Below, piece by piece: positions 27,458 to 35,029 of a stretch of 64,000 bases of DNA (the stretch's first letter is position 1; each line of letters begins with the position of its first letter). Position numbers and translations under genes: made by a program. Under the pieces are notes generated by a model, which was not told the DNA's origin, did no database searches, and worked only from the letters and a program-made list of their open reading frames with translations. This DNA is from Chitinophaga horti (lineage in GTDB: Bacteria; Bacteroidota; Bacteroidia; Chitinophagales; Chitinophagaceae): contig NZ_CP107006.1 in assembly GCF_022867795.2 (NCBI RefSeq), forward strand, positions 1,550,001 through 1,614,000, in the 5' to 3' direction.

Positions 27458-27490
27458 TTAACCCCGGTAAGGGGTTGTGTTTGTCGTCAT
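27458..27490 (-). CDS. thrL: Threonine leader peptide (10 aa) of the thrABC operon
   Basis: The minus strand encodes MTTNTTPYRG followed by TAA. Four of ten residues are Thr, in two adjacent pairs. The ORF ends 88 bases before the thrA start, with no other gene between. Its last codons form an AACCCC/GGGGTT hairpin (27460-27465 with 27471-27476). Ribosome stalling at the Thr codons when threonyl-tRNA is scarce is the classical way such leaders regulate thr operons. The peptide is seen directly and the regulation is inferred. There is no close Shine-Dalgarno site, as is usual in this phylum. Confidence 0.65.
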   Translation of the reverse strand: MTTNTTPYRG

Positions 27491-27580
27491 AATAGTGGCG
27501 TGCGCTCCGGAGATGGAACGGCTGTTAGTGATAATATGTGAAGAATTAAAACGCACTATCTTTTTATGACTTAACTGTTA

Positions 27581-27611
27581 CAAAGGTTAAAAATTGAACT
27601 GATAAAACAAT
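27581..27611 (-). promoter_or_regulatory. Possible Bacteroidota promoter of the thr operon
   Basis: On the minus strand ATTG (27608-27611) is followed 19 bases later by a TAACCTTTG box (27581-27589). It differs from TAnnTTTG by one extra base. It lies about 90 bases upstream of the leader peptide. Confidence 0.35.
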
Positions 27612-27669
27612 GCACCAAGGTCAACTTTTGAAATATTTCAATAATGGCGCAAATGCTTGATAAATTTCG

Positions 27670-27689
27670 AACGTTGTTCTAGCAACGTT
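27670..27689. promoter_or_regulatory. 20-bp palindrome, operator candidate upstream of hmgA
   Basis: AACGTTG (27670-27676) and CAACGTT (27683-27689) flank TTCTAG. It lies 12 bases upstream of the candidate hmgA -33 element and far from the thr leader, so a regulator of tyrosine catabolism is the likeliest user. Confidence 0.45.
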
Positions 27690-27701
27690 TTTCATAAAAA
27701 G

Positions 27702-27733
27702 TTTTGCACTTCTGATAATTATGCTAATTTTAG
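27702..27733 (+). promoter_or_regulatory. Possible promoter of hmgA
   Basis: TTTTG (27702-27706) is separated by 18 bases from TAATTTTAG (27725-27733), close to the Bacteroidota TTTG / TAnnTTTG pair. The leader to the hmgA ATG would be about 170 bases. Confidence 0.35.
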
Positions 27734-27909
27734 TCCGTGCATTTACAATCCACACATAAGTATCAATTAGGATACTATTACTTAATGGCCACCCTGGCCA
27801 TGGATTCTACCGTTTGCTAGGCAGCGGCCCGCACCTTTATTCCCGTTCTGTTTATTGTCTATAATCCTGGCGCCTGCGGGCGGGGTATTATTCATCTAAT
27901 CGTTCCTTT

Positions 27910-29067
27910 ATGCCACATTACCATCAATTGGGGCAGATTCCGCATAAGAGGCATACGCAGTTCCGTAAACCGGACGGCGGCCTGTATTCGGAGCAGTTAT
28001 TTTCCACGGAAGGCTTTTCATCAAATTCTACGTTATTGTACCACTGCCATCCGCCCACCGCTATCGTGAAAGTCGACGATCCATATATCGTTGCACCCAC
28101 CGTAGCGGAGGAAAAGATGCTGAAGCACCGCAGCTTCCAGGGTTTTAACATCCAGCCCGTTGCTGATTTCCTCGAAAGTCGCAAAGCGGTGTTAGTGAAT
28201 AATGACCTGCACATCGTACTGGCCGCACCGCAGCAAAGCATGAGCGATCATTTTTATAAGAATGCAGATGCCGATGAAATGATATTCGTGCACGAAGGCA
28301 CCGGCGTATTGCGCACGCAGTATGGCAGCCTGGAGTTCGGGTACGGCGACTACCTCGTTATTCCCCGCGGCACGATCTATAAAATAGAATTTTCCAATAG
28401 CCAGAACCGGCTGTTCATTGTAGAATCTTTCAGCCCCATCCGCTATCCAAAGCGTTACCTGAGCCGCTACGGCCAGTTGCTGGAACATGCGCCTTATTGC
28501 GAGAGGGACATCCGCCAGCCAAAACATCTTGAAACCATAGATCAGAAAGGTGATTTCCTTATCATGATCAAAAAGAAAGGTGTGATGTATCCCATTCATT
28601 ACGGCCACCATCCGTTCGACGTTGTCGGGTGGGATGGCTGCGAATACCCGTTTGCCTTTTCGATCCACGATTTTGAACCGATTACGGGCCGCGTGCATCA
28701 GCCGCCGCCCGTGCATCAAACATTTGAAGCGCACAACTTTGTGGTATGTTCCTTCTGCCCACGTTTATTCGATTATCACCCGCAGGCGATCCCTGCGCCA
28801 TATAATCACAGCAATATCGACAGTGATGAGGTATTGTATTATGTAGACGGCGATTTTATGAGCCGTAAACATGTTACCAAAGGCATGATCACTTTGCACC
28901 CCGCTGGTATTCCACACGGTCCGCACCCTGGTACAGTAGAGAAGAGCATCGGCGCGAAGGAAACGAAAGAGCTGGCCGTCATGGTAGATACATTCCATCC
29001 CTTACAGATCACGAAGGAAGCGCTGCAGATAGAAGATGGAAGTTATACGACAAGCTGGGCGGAATAA
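27910..29067 (+). CDS. hmgA: Homogentisate 1,2-dioxygenase
   Basis: A 385-residue non-haem Fe(II) ring-cleavage enzyme turning homogentisate into maleylacetoacetate in tyrosine catabolism. The cupin-like core carries HQPPPVHQTFEAHNFVVCSFCPR, then the iron-ligand region YNHSNIDSDEVLYYVDG and the HPAGIPHGPHPG loop, all family hallmarks. It starts a cluster with an aldo/keto reductase and 4-hydroxyphenylpyruvate dioxygenase, the enzyme making its substrate. It is a little shorter than human HGD (about 445), as is common in bacterial homologues. Confidence 0.95.
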   Translation: MPHYHQLGQIPHKRHTQFRKPDGGLYSEQLFSTEGFSSNSTLLYHCHPPTAIVKVDDPYIVAPTVAEEKMLKHRSFQGFNIQPVADFLESRKAVLVNNDLHIVLAAPQQSMSDHFYKNADADEMIFVHEGTGVLRTQYGSLEFGYGDYLVIPRGTIYKIEFSNSQNRLFIVESFSPIRYPKRYLSRYGQLLEHAPYCERDIRQPKHLETIDQKGDFLIMIKKKGVMYPIHYGHHPFDVVGWDGCEYPFAFSIHDFEPITGRVHQPPPVHQTFEAHNFVVCSFCPRLFDYHPQAIPAPYNHSNIDSDEVLYYVDGDFMSRKHVTKGMITLHPAGIPHGPHPGTVEKSIGAKETKELAVMVDTFHPLQITKEALQIEDGSYTTSWAE

Positions 29068-29100
29068 TTGCCTAACTTAACGGCCTAAACGTTAATCATT

Positions 29101-30093
29101 ATGGAATACAGGCAACTAGGAGAAAGTGATTTGAAGGTATCGGCCATCACGTTTGGTGCATGGGCCATCGGTGGCTGGATGTGGGGTGGCGCAGAACGCC
29201 GCGACGCCATCACCGCTATACGCGCATCGATCGATCAGGGAGTAACATCCATTGATACGGCGCCGATATACGGACAGGGGACCAGTGAAGACATACTCGG
29301 CGAAGCGCTGCAAGGTATCAGCCGCGATAAGGTGCAGGTGCTGACCAAGTTCGGCATGAGCTGGGAAGGCAACAAAGGACAGTTCTTTTTTAAAAGCAAG
29401 GATAACGATGGCAAAGACATCGATATCTATAAATGGTCTGGCAAAGAAGCGGTGATCAAAGAGTGTGAGGCCAGCCTTAAACGCCTGCGCACCGATTACA
29501 TCGACCTGTACCAGATCCACTGGCCTGACGATACCACGCCCATCGAAGAAACTTTCGAAGCGGTGCTGCGCCTGAAAGAGCAGGGAAAGATCCGCGAAGC
29601 CGGCGTTTGTAACTACACGGTAGAACAAATGAAGCGTGCAGAAAGCGTATTGCCACTCGCATCAAACCAAATGCCTTTCAGTATGGTGGAAAGAACGATC
29701 GAACAGGAGCTGGTGCCTTACTGCATTGAAAAGAAGCGGGGTATACTGGCTTACAGTCCGCTGCAACGCGGCCTGCTCACCGGTAAGATCAAACCCGATC
29801 ACCAGTTTAACGAAGGAGACAGCCGCGCGGGTAACCGCTTTTATACGCCGGACAACATCGCACGTATCAACGCTTTCCTGTCGCTGATCAAGCCGCTGGC
29901 CGAAAGCAAAAATGCTTCGTTGTCGCAGCTGGTGTTACGCTGGACGATCGAGCGCCCGGGTATTACCGTGGCACTGGCAGGCGCCCGCAACGCCGATCAG
30001 GCGATTCAGAACGCCAAAGCGATCGACCTGAAACTGGCACCGGAAGAAATTGATTTCATTAATAAACATCTTAACGCATTAACATTAACCTGA
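29101..30093 (+). CDS. Aldo/keto reductase
   Basis: A 330-residue NADP-dependent TIM-barrel oxidoreductase. The tetrad residues are visible: Asp52 and Tyr57 (IDTAPIYGQG), Lys in VLTKFGM, and His in YQIHWPDD. The C-terminal cofactor loop includes GARNADQAIQNA. It resembles the AKR11/YhdN-type group that acts on small aldehydes and sugars. It is 33 bases after hmgA and 37 bases before hppD on the same strand, so it is co-transcribed with tyrosine catabolism. It is not a standard step of that pathway, and its substrate is unknown. Confidence 0.9.
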   Translation: MEYRQLGESDLKVSAITFGAWAIGGWMWGGAERRDAITAIRASIDQGVTSIDTAPIYGQGTSEDILGEALQGISRDKVQVLTKFGMSWEGNKGQFFFKSKDNDGKDIDIYKWSGKEAVIKECEASLKRLRTDYIDLYQIHWPDDTTPIEETFEAVLRLKEQGKIREAGVCNYTVEQMKRAESVLPLASNQMPFSMVERTIEQELVPYCIEKKRGILAYSPLQRGLLTGKIKPDHQFNEGDSRAGNRFYTPDNIARINAFLSLIKPLAESKNASLSQLVLRWTIERPGITVALAGARNADQAIQNAKAIDLKLAPEEIDFINKHLNALTLT

Positions 30094-30130
30094 TCAGGGT
30101 AAAAATCAAAAACCAACCAAATTTGTCTTT

Positions 30131-31258
30131 ATGAACACAGCAGTTGTAAAAGAGTCGCCTGTACAGGCAGAAGATTTCCTGCCGCTTAACGGCACCGATT
30201 ACGTGGAGTTTTACGTGGGTAATGCCAAACAAGCCGCACATTTTTACAAAGCCGCCTTCGGCTTCCAGTCGCTCGCTTACGCCGGCCCTGAAACCGGGGT
30301 GAAAGACCGCGTATCTTATGTGCTGGTGCAAAACAAACTCCGTTTTGTACTTACCACACCACTAAAACCAGGCTCCGATATTTCCCGCCACGTAGAAGCA
30401 CATGGCGATGGAGTTAAGGTACTGGCCCTGTGGGTTGACGATGCCCGTTCCGCTTACGAGGAAACGATTAAACGTGGCGCTAAGTCCTACATGGAACCGG
30501 TAGTGGAAAAAGACGAATTTGGCGAGGTTGTTCGCAGTGGTATCTATACCTACGGCGAAACGGTGCACATCTTCGTGGAAAGGAAGAACTACAATGGAGC
30601 TTTCCTGCCAGGCTACAAAGAATGGAAAACCGTGTACAATCCTGAATCTACAGGTTTGCAGTATGTAGACCATTGCGTAGGCAACGTAGGCTGGAACGAG
30701 ATGAACACCTGGGTTGATTTCTACGAAAAGGTAATGGGCTTCCGCAACCTGATCTCCTTTGACGATAGCGACATTTCTACCGAGTACTCGGCGCTGATGA
30801 GTAAGGTAATGAGCAACGGCAACGGCCGTGTGAAATTCCCGATCAACGAACCGGCAGAAGGTAAAAAGAAATCGCAGATCGAAGAGTATCTCGACTTTTA
30901 CGGTGGTCCAGGTGTACAACACGTAGCGATCGCCACCAATAACATCATCGAAACAGTTTCTGCACTGAAAGCGCGTGGTATCGAGTTCCTGACTGTACCA
31001 GGTTCTTACTACGACACCCTGCTCGACCGTGTAGGCCAGATCGACGAAGACCTTAAGCCGCTGCGCGAACTGGGTATTTTGGTGGACCGTGACGATGAAG
31101 GTTACCTGTTGCAGATCTTCACCAAGCCTATCCAGGACAGGCCTACGGTATTTTTCGAGATCATTCAACGTAAAGGCGCCAAATCCTTCGGGAAGGGTAA
31201 CTTTAAAGCGCTGTTCGAGTCTATCGAAAGAGAGCAGGAGGCCAGGGGCAACCTGTAA
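30131..31258 (+). CDS. hppD: 4-hydroxyphenylpyruvate dioxygenase
   Basis: A 375-residue Fe(II) dioxygenase converting 4-hydroxyphenylpyruvate to homogentisate. Two vicinal-oxygen-chelate modules are present. The catalytic C-terminal module holds the metal triad His181 (DHCVGNV), His264 (VQHVAIAT) and Glu343 (FFEIIQRKG). GGPGVQHVA and the tail GKGNFKALFESIEREQ are strongly conserved in HPPDs. With hmgA it supplies consecutive steps of tyrosine breakdown. Fumarylacetoacetase is not in the window. Confidence 0.96.
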   Translation: MNTAVVKESPVQAEDFLPLNGTDYVEFYVGNAKQAAHFYKAAFGFQSLAYAGPETGVKDRVSYVLVQNKLRFVLTTPLKPGSDISRHVEAHGDGVKVLALWVDDARSAYEETIKRGAKSYMEPVVEKDEFGEVVRSGIYTYGETVHIFVERKNYNGAFLPGYKEWKTVYNPESTGLQYVDHCVGNVGWNEMNTWVDFYEKVMGFRNLISFDDSDISTEYSALMSKVMSNGNGRVKFPINEPAEGKKKSQIEEYLDFYGGPGVQHVAIATNNIIETVSALKARGIEFLTVPGSYYDTLLDRVGQIDEDLKPLRELGILVDRDDEGYLLQIFTKPIQDRPTVFFEIIQRKGAKSFGKGNFKALFESIEREQEARGNL

Positions 31259-31296
31259 GCAGGCAGGCGCCTAAATCCTAAAGGCCTGTTAAAAAC

Positions 31297-31327
31297 TTGA
31301 TTTTATTTTAAGCTTTGGATATTTTTG
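31297..31327 (+). promoter_or_regulatory. Bacteroidota-type promoter upstream of the small membrane protein
   Basis: TTG (31297-31299), a 20-base spacer, then a perfect TAnnTTTG box TATTTTTG (31320-31327). Transcription would start around 31334, within the hairpin that follows. Confidence 0.5.
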
Positions 31328-31330
31328 TAA

Positions 31331-31372
31331 GCACCTCATTCGTTAATAGTCCGGATGAGGTGCTCTTTTTTA
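31331..31372 (+). terminator. Terminator after hppD (or leader hairpin of the next gene)
   Basis: A perfect 9-bp stem (31331-31339 with 31355-31363) and a 15-base loop, followed by TCTTTTTTA. It ends two bases before the next start codon and immediately follows the promoter-like sequence at 31297. Confidence 0.75.
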
Positions 31373-31373
31373 T

Positions 31374-31565
31374 ATGAACACTCAAACGTTATTCGGTTAT
31401 TTGTTCGCATTAGCGGGTCTTTTTCAATTACTTACGGCGTATTTGGTATGGGCGGGCAATCCCCACTACATATTAAAAATTACCGGAAAGAAACTGGGAA
31501 TCATAATATATATTATTTTTGCACTATTATTGTTCTTCCTGGCCTATAGAAATTTGTCAAAATAG
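31374..31565 (+). CDS. Small membrane protein, unknown function
   Basis: A 63-residue protein with two predicted membrane helices (about 7-27 and 41-58), joined by a short loop with Asn-Pro and basic residues (ILKITGKK). It ends in RNLSK. I do not recognise the family. It lies between hppD and the L,D-transpeptidase-like gene, with which it may be co-transcribed (15 bases apart). Its start directly follows a terminator-like hairpin. Confidence 0.6.
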   Translation: MNTQTLFGYLFALAGLFQLLTAYLVWAGNPHYILKITGKKLGIIIYIIFALLLFFLAYRNLSK

Positions 31566-31580
31566 AATTTGTTATTGTTT

Positions 31581-32330
31581 ATGAAAAGAATCATTGCATC
31601 GGCGCTGATGTTGTTGATCGTGGGGGGAGTGAAAGCACAGCAATCTTTCCTGGAAAACCAGAAGTTGTTCCCCAGAGTAGGGGTAGCTTTCCGTGAGAGA
31701 GAAGAGGCAATTAAAAGCGAATTTGCTAAAAAGGGGCTAACCTATCCCGCCAAGTACATGTATGTGCGCTCGTTCAAGCTGGACAGCGAAATGGAGATCT
31801 GGGTGAAGAATAGCGTCACCGATACGTTCCGCCTGTTTAAATCTTACAGGGTTTGTTCGCTTTCCGGTAAAATGGGGCCCAAGCGTAAGGAAGGCGACCG
31901 TCAGGTGCCGGAAGGCTTTTATTACATCAACGACTTTAACCCGAACAGCAACTACCACCTGAGCCTGGGTATCAACTACCCGAACTTTTCGGATAAAGTA
32001 CTAAGCGACCAGAAAAAGCCTGGTGGCGAGATCTATATTCACGGCAGCTGCCTGACCATCGGTTGCATTCCGCTCACGGACGACTTTATCGAAGAAGTTT
32101 ACATCATGGCGGTAAACGCCAAGAATGCAGGCCAGGACTTTATCCCGGTGCACGTATTCCCGGTAAAGTTCGGTAACAGCCGTTCCATGGACTACCTGGG
32201 CACGGTATCACTGAACGATAACGAGTCGCAGAAGTTTTGGGTGAACCTGAAAGGAGCGTACGACTACTTCGAAAAGCATCATAAGCTGCCCGTAGTCATG
32301 GTAAACCCGCAAGGCAAATACATCATGTAA
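31581..32330 (+). CDS. L,D-transpeptidase (YkuD) family protein
   Basis: A 249-residue exported protein with a signal peptide MKRIIASALMLLIVGGVKAQ. The YkuD-type active-site region IYIHGSCLTIGCIPL includes His154 and Cys162, the thiol nucleophile. The upstream segment KMGPKRKEGDRQVPEGFYYI matches the catalytic domain's usual lead-in. The family crosslinks murein stem peptides or attaches proteins in the periplasm. A TTG at 31569 would add four residues, but the ATG gives the proper signal peptide. Confidence 0.88.
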   Translation: MKRIIASALMLLIVGGVKAQQSFLENQKLFPRVGVAFREREEAIKSEFAKKGLTYPAKYMYVRSFKLDSEMEIWVKNSVTDTFRLFKSYRVCSLSGKMGPKRKEGDRQVPEGFYYINDFNPNSNYHLSLGINYPNFSDKVLSDQKKPGGEIYIHGSCLTIGCIPLTDDFIEEVYIMAVNAKNAGQDFIPVHVFPVKFGNSRSMDYLGTVSLNDNESQKFWVNLKGAYDYFEKHHKLPVVMVNPQGKYIM

Positions 32331-32356
32331 AAAAAGTATTACTAAAGATAAAAGAG

Positions 32357-32388
32357 TAGGGTAACGGACGCCGTTGCCCTATTTTTTT
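32357..32388 (+). terminator. Terminator of the L,D-transpeptidase gene
   Basis: An 11-bp stem with one wobble (32357-32367 with 32371-32381) and a three-base loop, followed by seven T. Confidence 0.9.
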
Positions 32389-32577
32389 GTTTTGATTTCC
32401 GTTTTATTTACTAATTTTTCCTCCGGAACCCACGTTATGCAATCTACACGTCTTGCAAAGCACGGATTTCCAACCCGATGAAAGCAGCTGAGACACGCCA
32501 TCCTCCTCTGTTGTAATCTGTTAAGGAACGCATTTTTTATCATAGAACTTGAGCTAAGGTCAAATCAATTTAAAATT

Positions 32578-33153
32578 ATGAACAGAAGAGATGCCCTCAA
32601 GAATGTGGCTATCCTGATGGGAACGGCCATTTCTGCTTCCACGTTAGCGGCCCTCGAAGGCTGTAATACCGCGGGACCAAAAAACTATACGCTGCAAATG
32701 CCTGAAACCAAGGCCATGCTGGCGGAGGTCGCGGAAACGATCATCCCGGAAACCAACACCCCGGGCGCAAAAGCGGCGAAGGTCGACGAGTTTATGCTCA
32801 CCATGATGAACGACTGTTACGATGAGAAGTCACAGAAAATTTTTGTAGCCGGGCTGAAAGACATTAACGACAAAGCCAACGAGAAGTACAAAGCTTCTTT
32901 CATGAACATCACTCCCGAACAACGTACCGAGTTACTCACCGAGATCGACCGGGAACGTATCGCGTACAACAAACGCGAAAATAAGAAGGAAGACGATGGT
33001 CCTCACTACTTCCAGCTGATGAAGGAACTGACCCTTACCGGTTATTTCTCTTCCGAACCCGGTGCTACCAAAGCACTGCGTTATGTGAAGGTACCCGCCA
33101 AATACGAGGGCTGCGTGCCTTACAAAAAAGGCGACAAAGCCTGGGCATCCTGA
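32578..33153 (+). CDS. Gluconate 2-dehydrogenase subunit 3-like (GMC small subunit, Tat-exported)
   Basis: A 191-residue partner subunit. The N-terminus MNRRDALKNVAILMGTAIS is a twin-arginine-type signal, with a lipobox-like EGC at 27-29. The mature part has the helical gluconate_2-dh3 pattern (ETIIPETNTPGAKAAKVDEFM, then FFQLMKELT-like helices and a late GCVPY). It is 38 bases upstream of the GMC oxidoreductase. Known pairs of this type form periplasmic sugar dehydrogenases, including glucoside 3-dehydrogenases. The small subunit escorts the flavoprotein through Tat. Confidence 0.85.
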   Translation: MNRRDALKNVAILMGTAISASTLAALEGCNTAGPKNYTLQMPETKAMLAEVAETIIPETNTPGAKAAKVDEFMLTMMNDCYDEKSQKIFVAGLKDINDKANEKYKASFMNITPEQRTELLTEIDRERIAYNKRENKKEDDGPHYFQLMKELTLTGYFSSEPGATKALRYVKVPAKYEGCVPYKKGDKAWAS

Positions 33154-33191
33154 GTATCCATCGTTTAAACTGATTTAAAACATTACGGGAA

Positions 33192-34889
33192 ATGATTAAT
33201 CTGAATCTGAAAGCAACACAAGAAAATACATACGACGCCATCGTGATCGGTTCGGGCGTTAGTGGTGGCTGGGCTGCCAAAGAACTAACCGAAAAAGGTC
33301 TGAAAGTACTCATGCTCGATCGCGGTAAAAACCTCGAACACGGCAAGTACGAAACGGCCATGAAAGATCCCTGGGAGTTTCCGCACAGGGGCCGCATCAC
33401 CAATGCACAAAAGGAAACACACCCTTACCTGAAACGCGATTACCCTTACAGCGAACATAACGAAAGCTATTGGATCAACGACTCCAAAAGCCCTTATGTG
33501 GAAGAGAAACGTTTCGACTGGTACCGTCCGGACATCGTGGGAGGTAAATCCATTATGTGGGGCCGCCAGAGCTACCGCTGGAGCGATCTCGATTTTGAGG
33601 CCAATGCAAAAGACGGCATCGCCGTTGACTGGCCTATCCGTTACAAAGACCTGAAGCCCTGGTACGAATACGTAGAGAAGTTCGTAGGCATCAGTGGTCA
33701 GGCCGAAAACCTGGCGCAATTGCCGGACAGCCTGTTCATGCCGCCGATGGAAATGAACTGTGTGGAGAAGGACGTGGCCGCCGCTATTAAGAGCAATTTT
33801 AACGGCCGCCTGATGACCATCGGTCGTGTGGCGAACATTACGCAGCCGCTGCCTGGCCGTACTACCTGCCAGTTCCGCAACCTGTGCAGCCGCGGTTGTC
33901 CGTTTGGCGCTTATTTCAGCACGCAATCGTCTACGTTGCCGGCGGCTGTGGCTACGGGCAATCTCACCCTGCGTCCGGATTCCATCGTAAACTCTATCAT
34001 TTATGATGAGAAACTGGGCAAAGCGACCGGCGTAAGGGTAATCGATAAAAACACCAAACAAATGACCGAATACTTTGCGAAGATCTTCTTCGTAAACGGT
34101 TCTACACTTGGTACCACCTTCGTATTGCTGAACTCTACCTCCAGCCGCTTCCCGAATGGTTTGGGCAACGACAGCGGTGTACTGGGTAAATACCTGATGG
34201 ACCACCACTTCCGCACCGGCGCATCCGGCAGGGCAGAAGGGTACGACGATAAATACTTCTTCGGCAGAAGGGCGAATGGCATCTACGTTCCCCGCTACCG
34301 CAACGTTGGCAGCGACAAGCGCGATTACCTGCGTGGCTTCGGCTACCAGGGCGGTGCAAGCCGCAGCGGATGGGGCCGCGGTATTGCCGAACTGGGTGTA
34401 GGTAAAGACTTCAAAGAAATGCTTACAGAGCCAGGTAACTGGTCGATGGGCCTCGGTGGCTTCGGTGAGTGTCTGCCTTACGAAGACAACTACGTAACAC
34501 TCGATAATTCCAAGAAAGATGATTGGGGTCAGCCAGTGCTGAAGTTCCATGCAGACTTCAAGGAGAATGAAGAAAAGATGCGTAAGGATATGATGAACGA
34601 CGCCGCAGAAATGCTGGAAGCCGCCGGTATTAAAGACGTGAAAACGTACGATAACGGTTCTTATCCTGGCATGGCTATCCACGAGATGGGTACTGCCCGT
34701 ATGGGACGCGATCCTAAAACATCTGTACTCAATGGCAACAACCAGCTGCACGCTGTGAAGAATGTGTTTGTAACAGACGGCGCAAGCATGACTTCCGCCA
34801 GCTGCGTGAACCCGTCGCTCACGTACATGGCGCTTACTGCGCGTGCTGCGGACTTTGCCGTGAACGAACTGAAAAAGAACAATCTTTAA
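33192..34889 (+). CDS. GMC family FAD-dependent oxidoreductase (sugar dehydrogenase-like)
   Basis: A 565-residue flavoprotein with the FAD-binding motif GSGVSGG (20-26) followed by Glu/Asp-containing VLMLDRG, a central substrate domain, and the C-terminal HEMGTARMG and VTDGASMTSASCVNPSLTYM region holding the catalytic His pair. A short Cys motif (CQFRNLCSRGC, ~225-235) is typical of gluconate and glucoside dehydrogenase large subunits. It has no export signal of its own, consistent with co-export by the Tat-tagged partner upstream. The electron acceptor is probably a cytochrome. Confidence 0.9.
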   Translation: MINLNLKATQENTYDAIVIGSGVSGGWAAKELTEKGLKVLMLDRGKNLEHGKYETAMKDPWEFPHRGRITNAQKETHPYLKRDYPYSEHNESYWINDSKSPYVEEKRFDWYRPDIVGGKSIMWGRQSYRWSDLDFEANAKDGIAVDWPIRYKDLKPWYEYVEKFVGISGQAENLAQLPDSLFMPPMEMNCVEKDVAAAIKSNFNGRLMTIGRVANITQPLPGRTTCQFRNLCSRGCPFGAYFSTQSSTLPAAVATGNLTLRPDSIVNSIIYDEKLGKATGVRVIDKNTKQMTEYFAKIFFVNGSTLGTTFVLLNSTSSRFPNGLGNDSGVLGKYLMDHHFRTGASGRAEGYDDKYFFGRRANGIYVPRYRNVGSDKRDYLRGFGYQGGASRSGWGRGIAELGVGKDFKEMLTEPGNWSMGLGGFGECLPYEDNYVTLDNSKKDDWGQPVLKFHADFKENEEKMRKDMMNDAAEMLEAAGIKDVKTYDNGSYPGMAIHEMGTARMGRDPKTSVLNGNNQLHAVKNVFVTDGASMTSASCVNPSLTYMALTARAADFAVNELKKNNL

Positions 34890-34906
34890 TCAGATAGTGA
34901 TCAATG

Positions 34907-34943
34907 AAAAAGCCGGTCGTAATTGTAATGACCGGCTTTTTTT
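34907..34943 (+). terminator. Terminator of the GMC operon
   Basis: A 12-bp perfect stem (34907-34918 with 34930-34941) and an 11-base loop. The A-rich and T-rich ends could work in both directions. Confidence 0.9.
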
Positions 34944-35029
34944 ATGCCTTTTTTGTCGAAGCCGAAATGTAATACGACCTCCGCGATCGTTTTTTGTATC
35001 TTGCCTTTATAACCCGTAAAAACCATCTT

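Larger units (their letters stand above)
27370..27909. other. Divergent regulatory region between thrA and hmgA
   Basis: 540 bases holding, on the minus strand, a possible thr promoter, the Thr-rich leader peptide and competing hairpins. On the plus strand it holds a 20-bp palindrome and a possible hmgA promoter. These are listed separately. 27734-27909 shows nothing further. Confidence 0.7.

Noticed and set aside
27460..27476. The AACCCC/GGGGTT hairpin at the end of the thr leader peptide as the terminator itself
   Set aside because: It overlaps the leader's last codons, so a translating ribosome would melt it. No T-run follows. It is kept only as part of a possible switch.
33285..34751. 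A 488-codon open frame on the minus strand opposite the GMC oxidoreductase
   Set aside because: It is fully antisense to a strong conserved gene, its protein is low-complexity and unlike any family I know, and such frames arise from codon bias on the coding strand.
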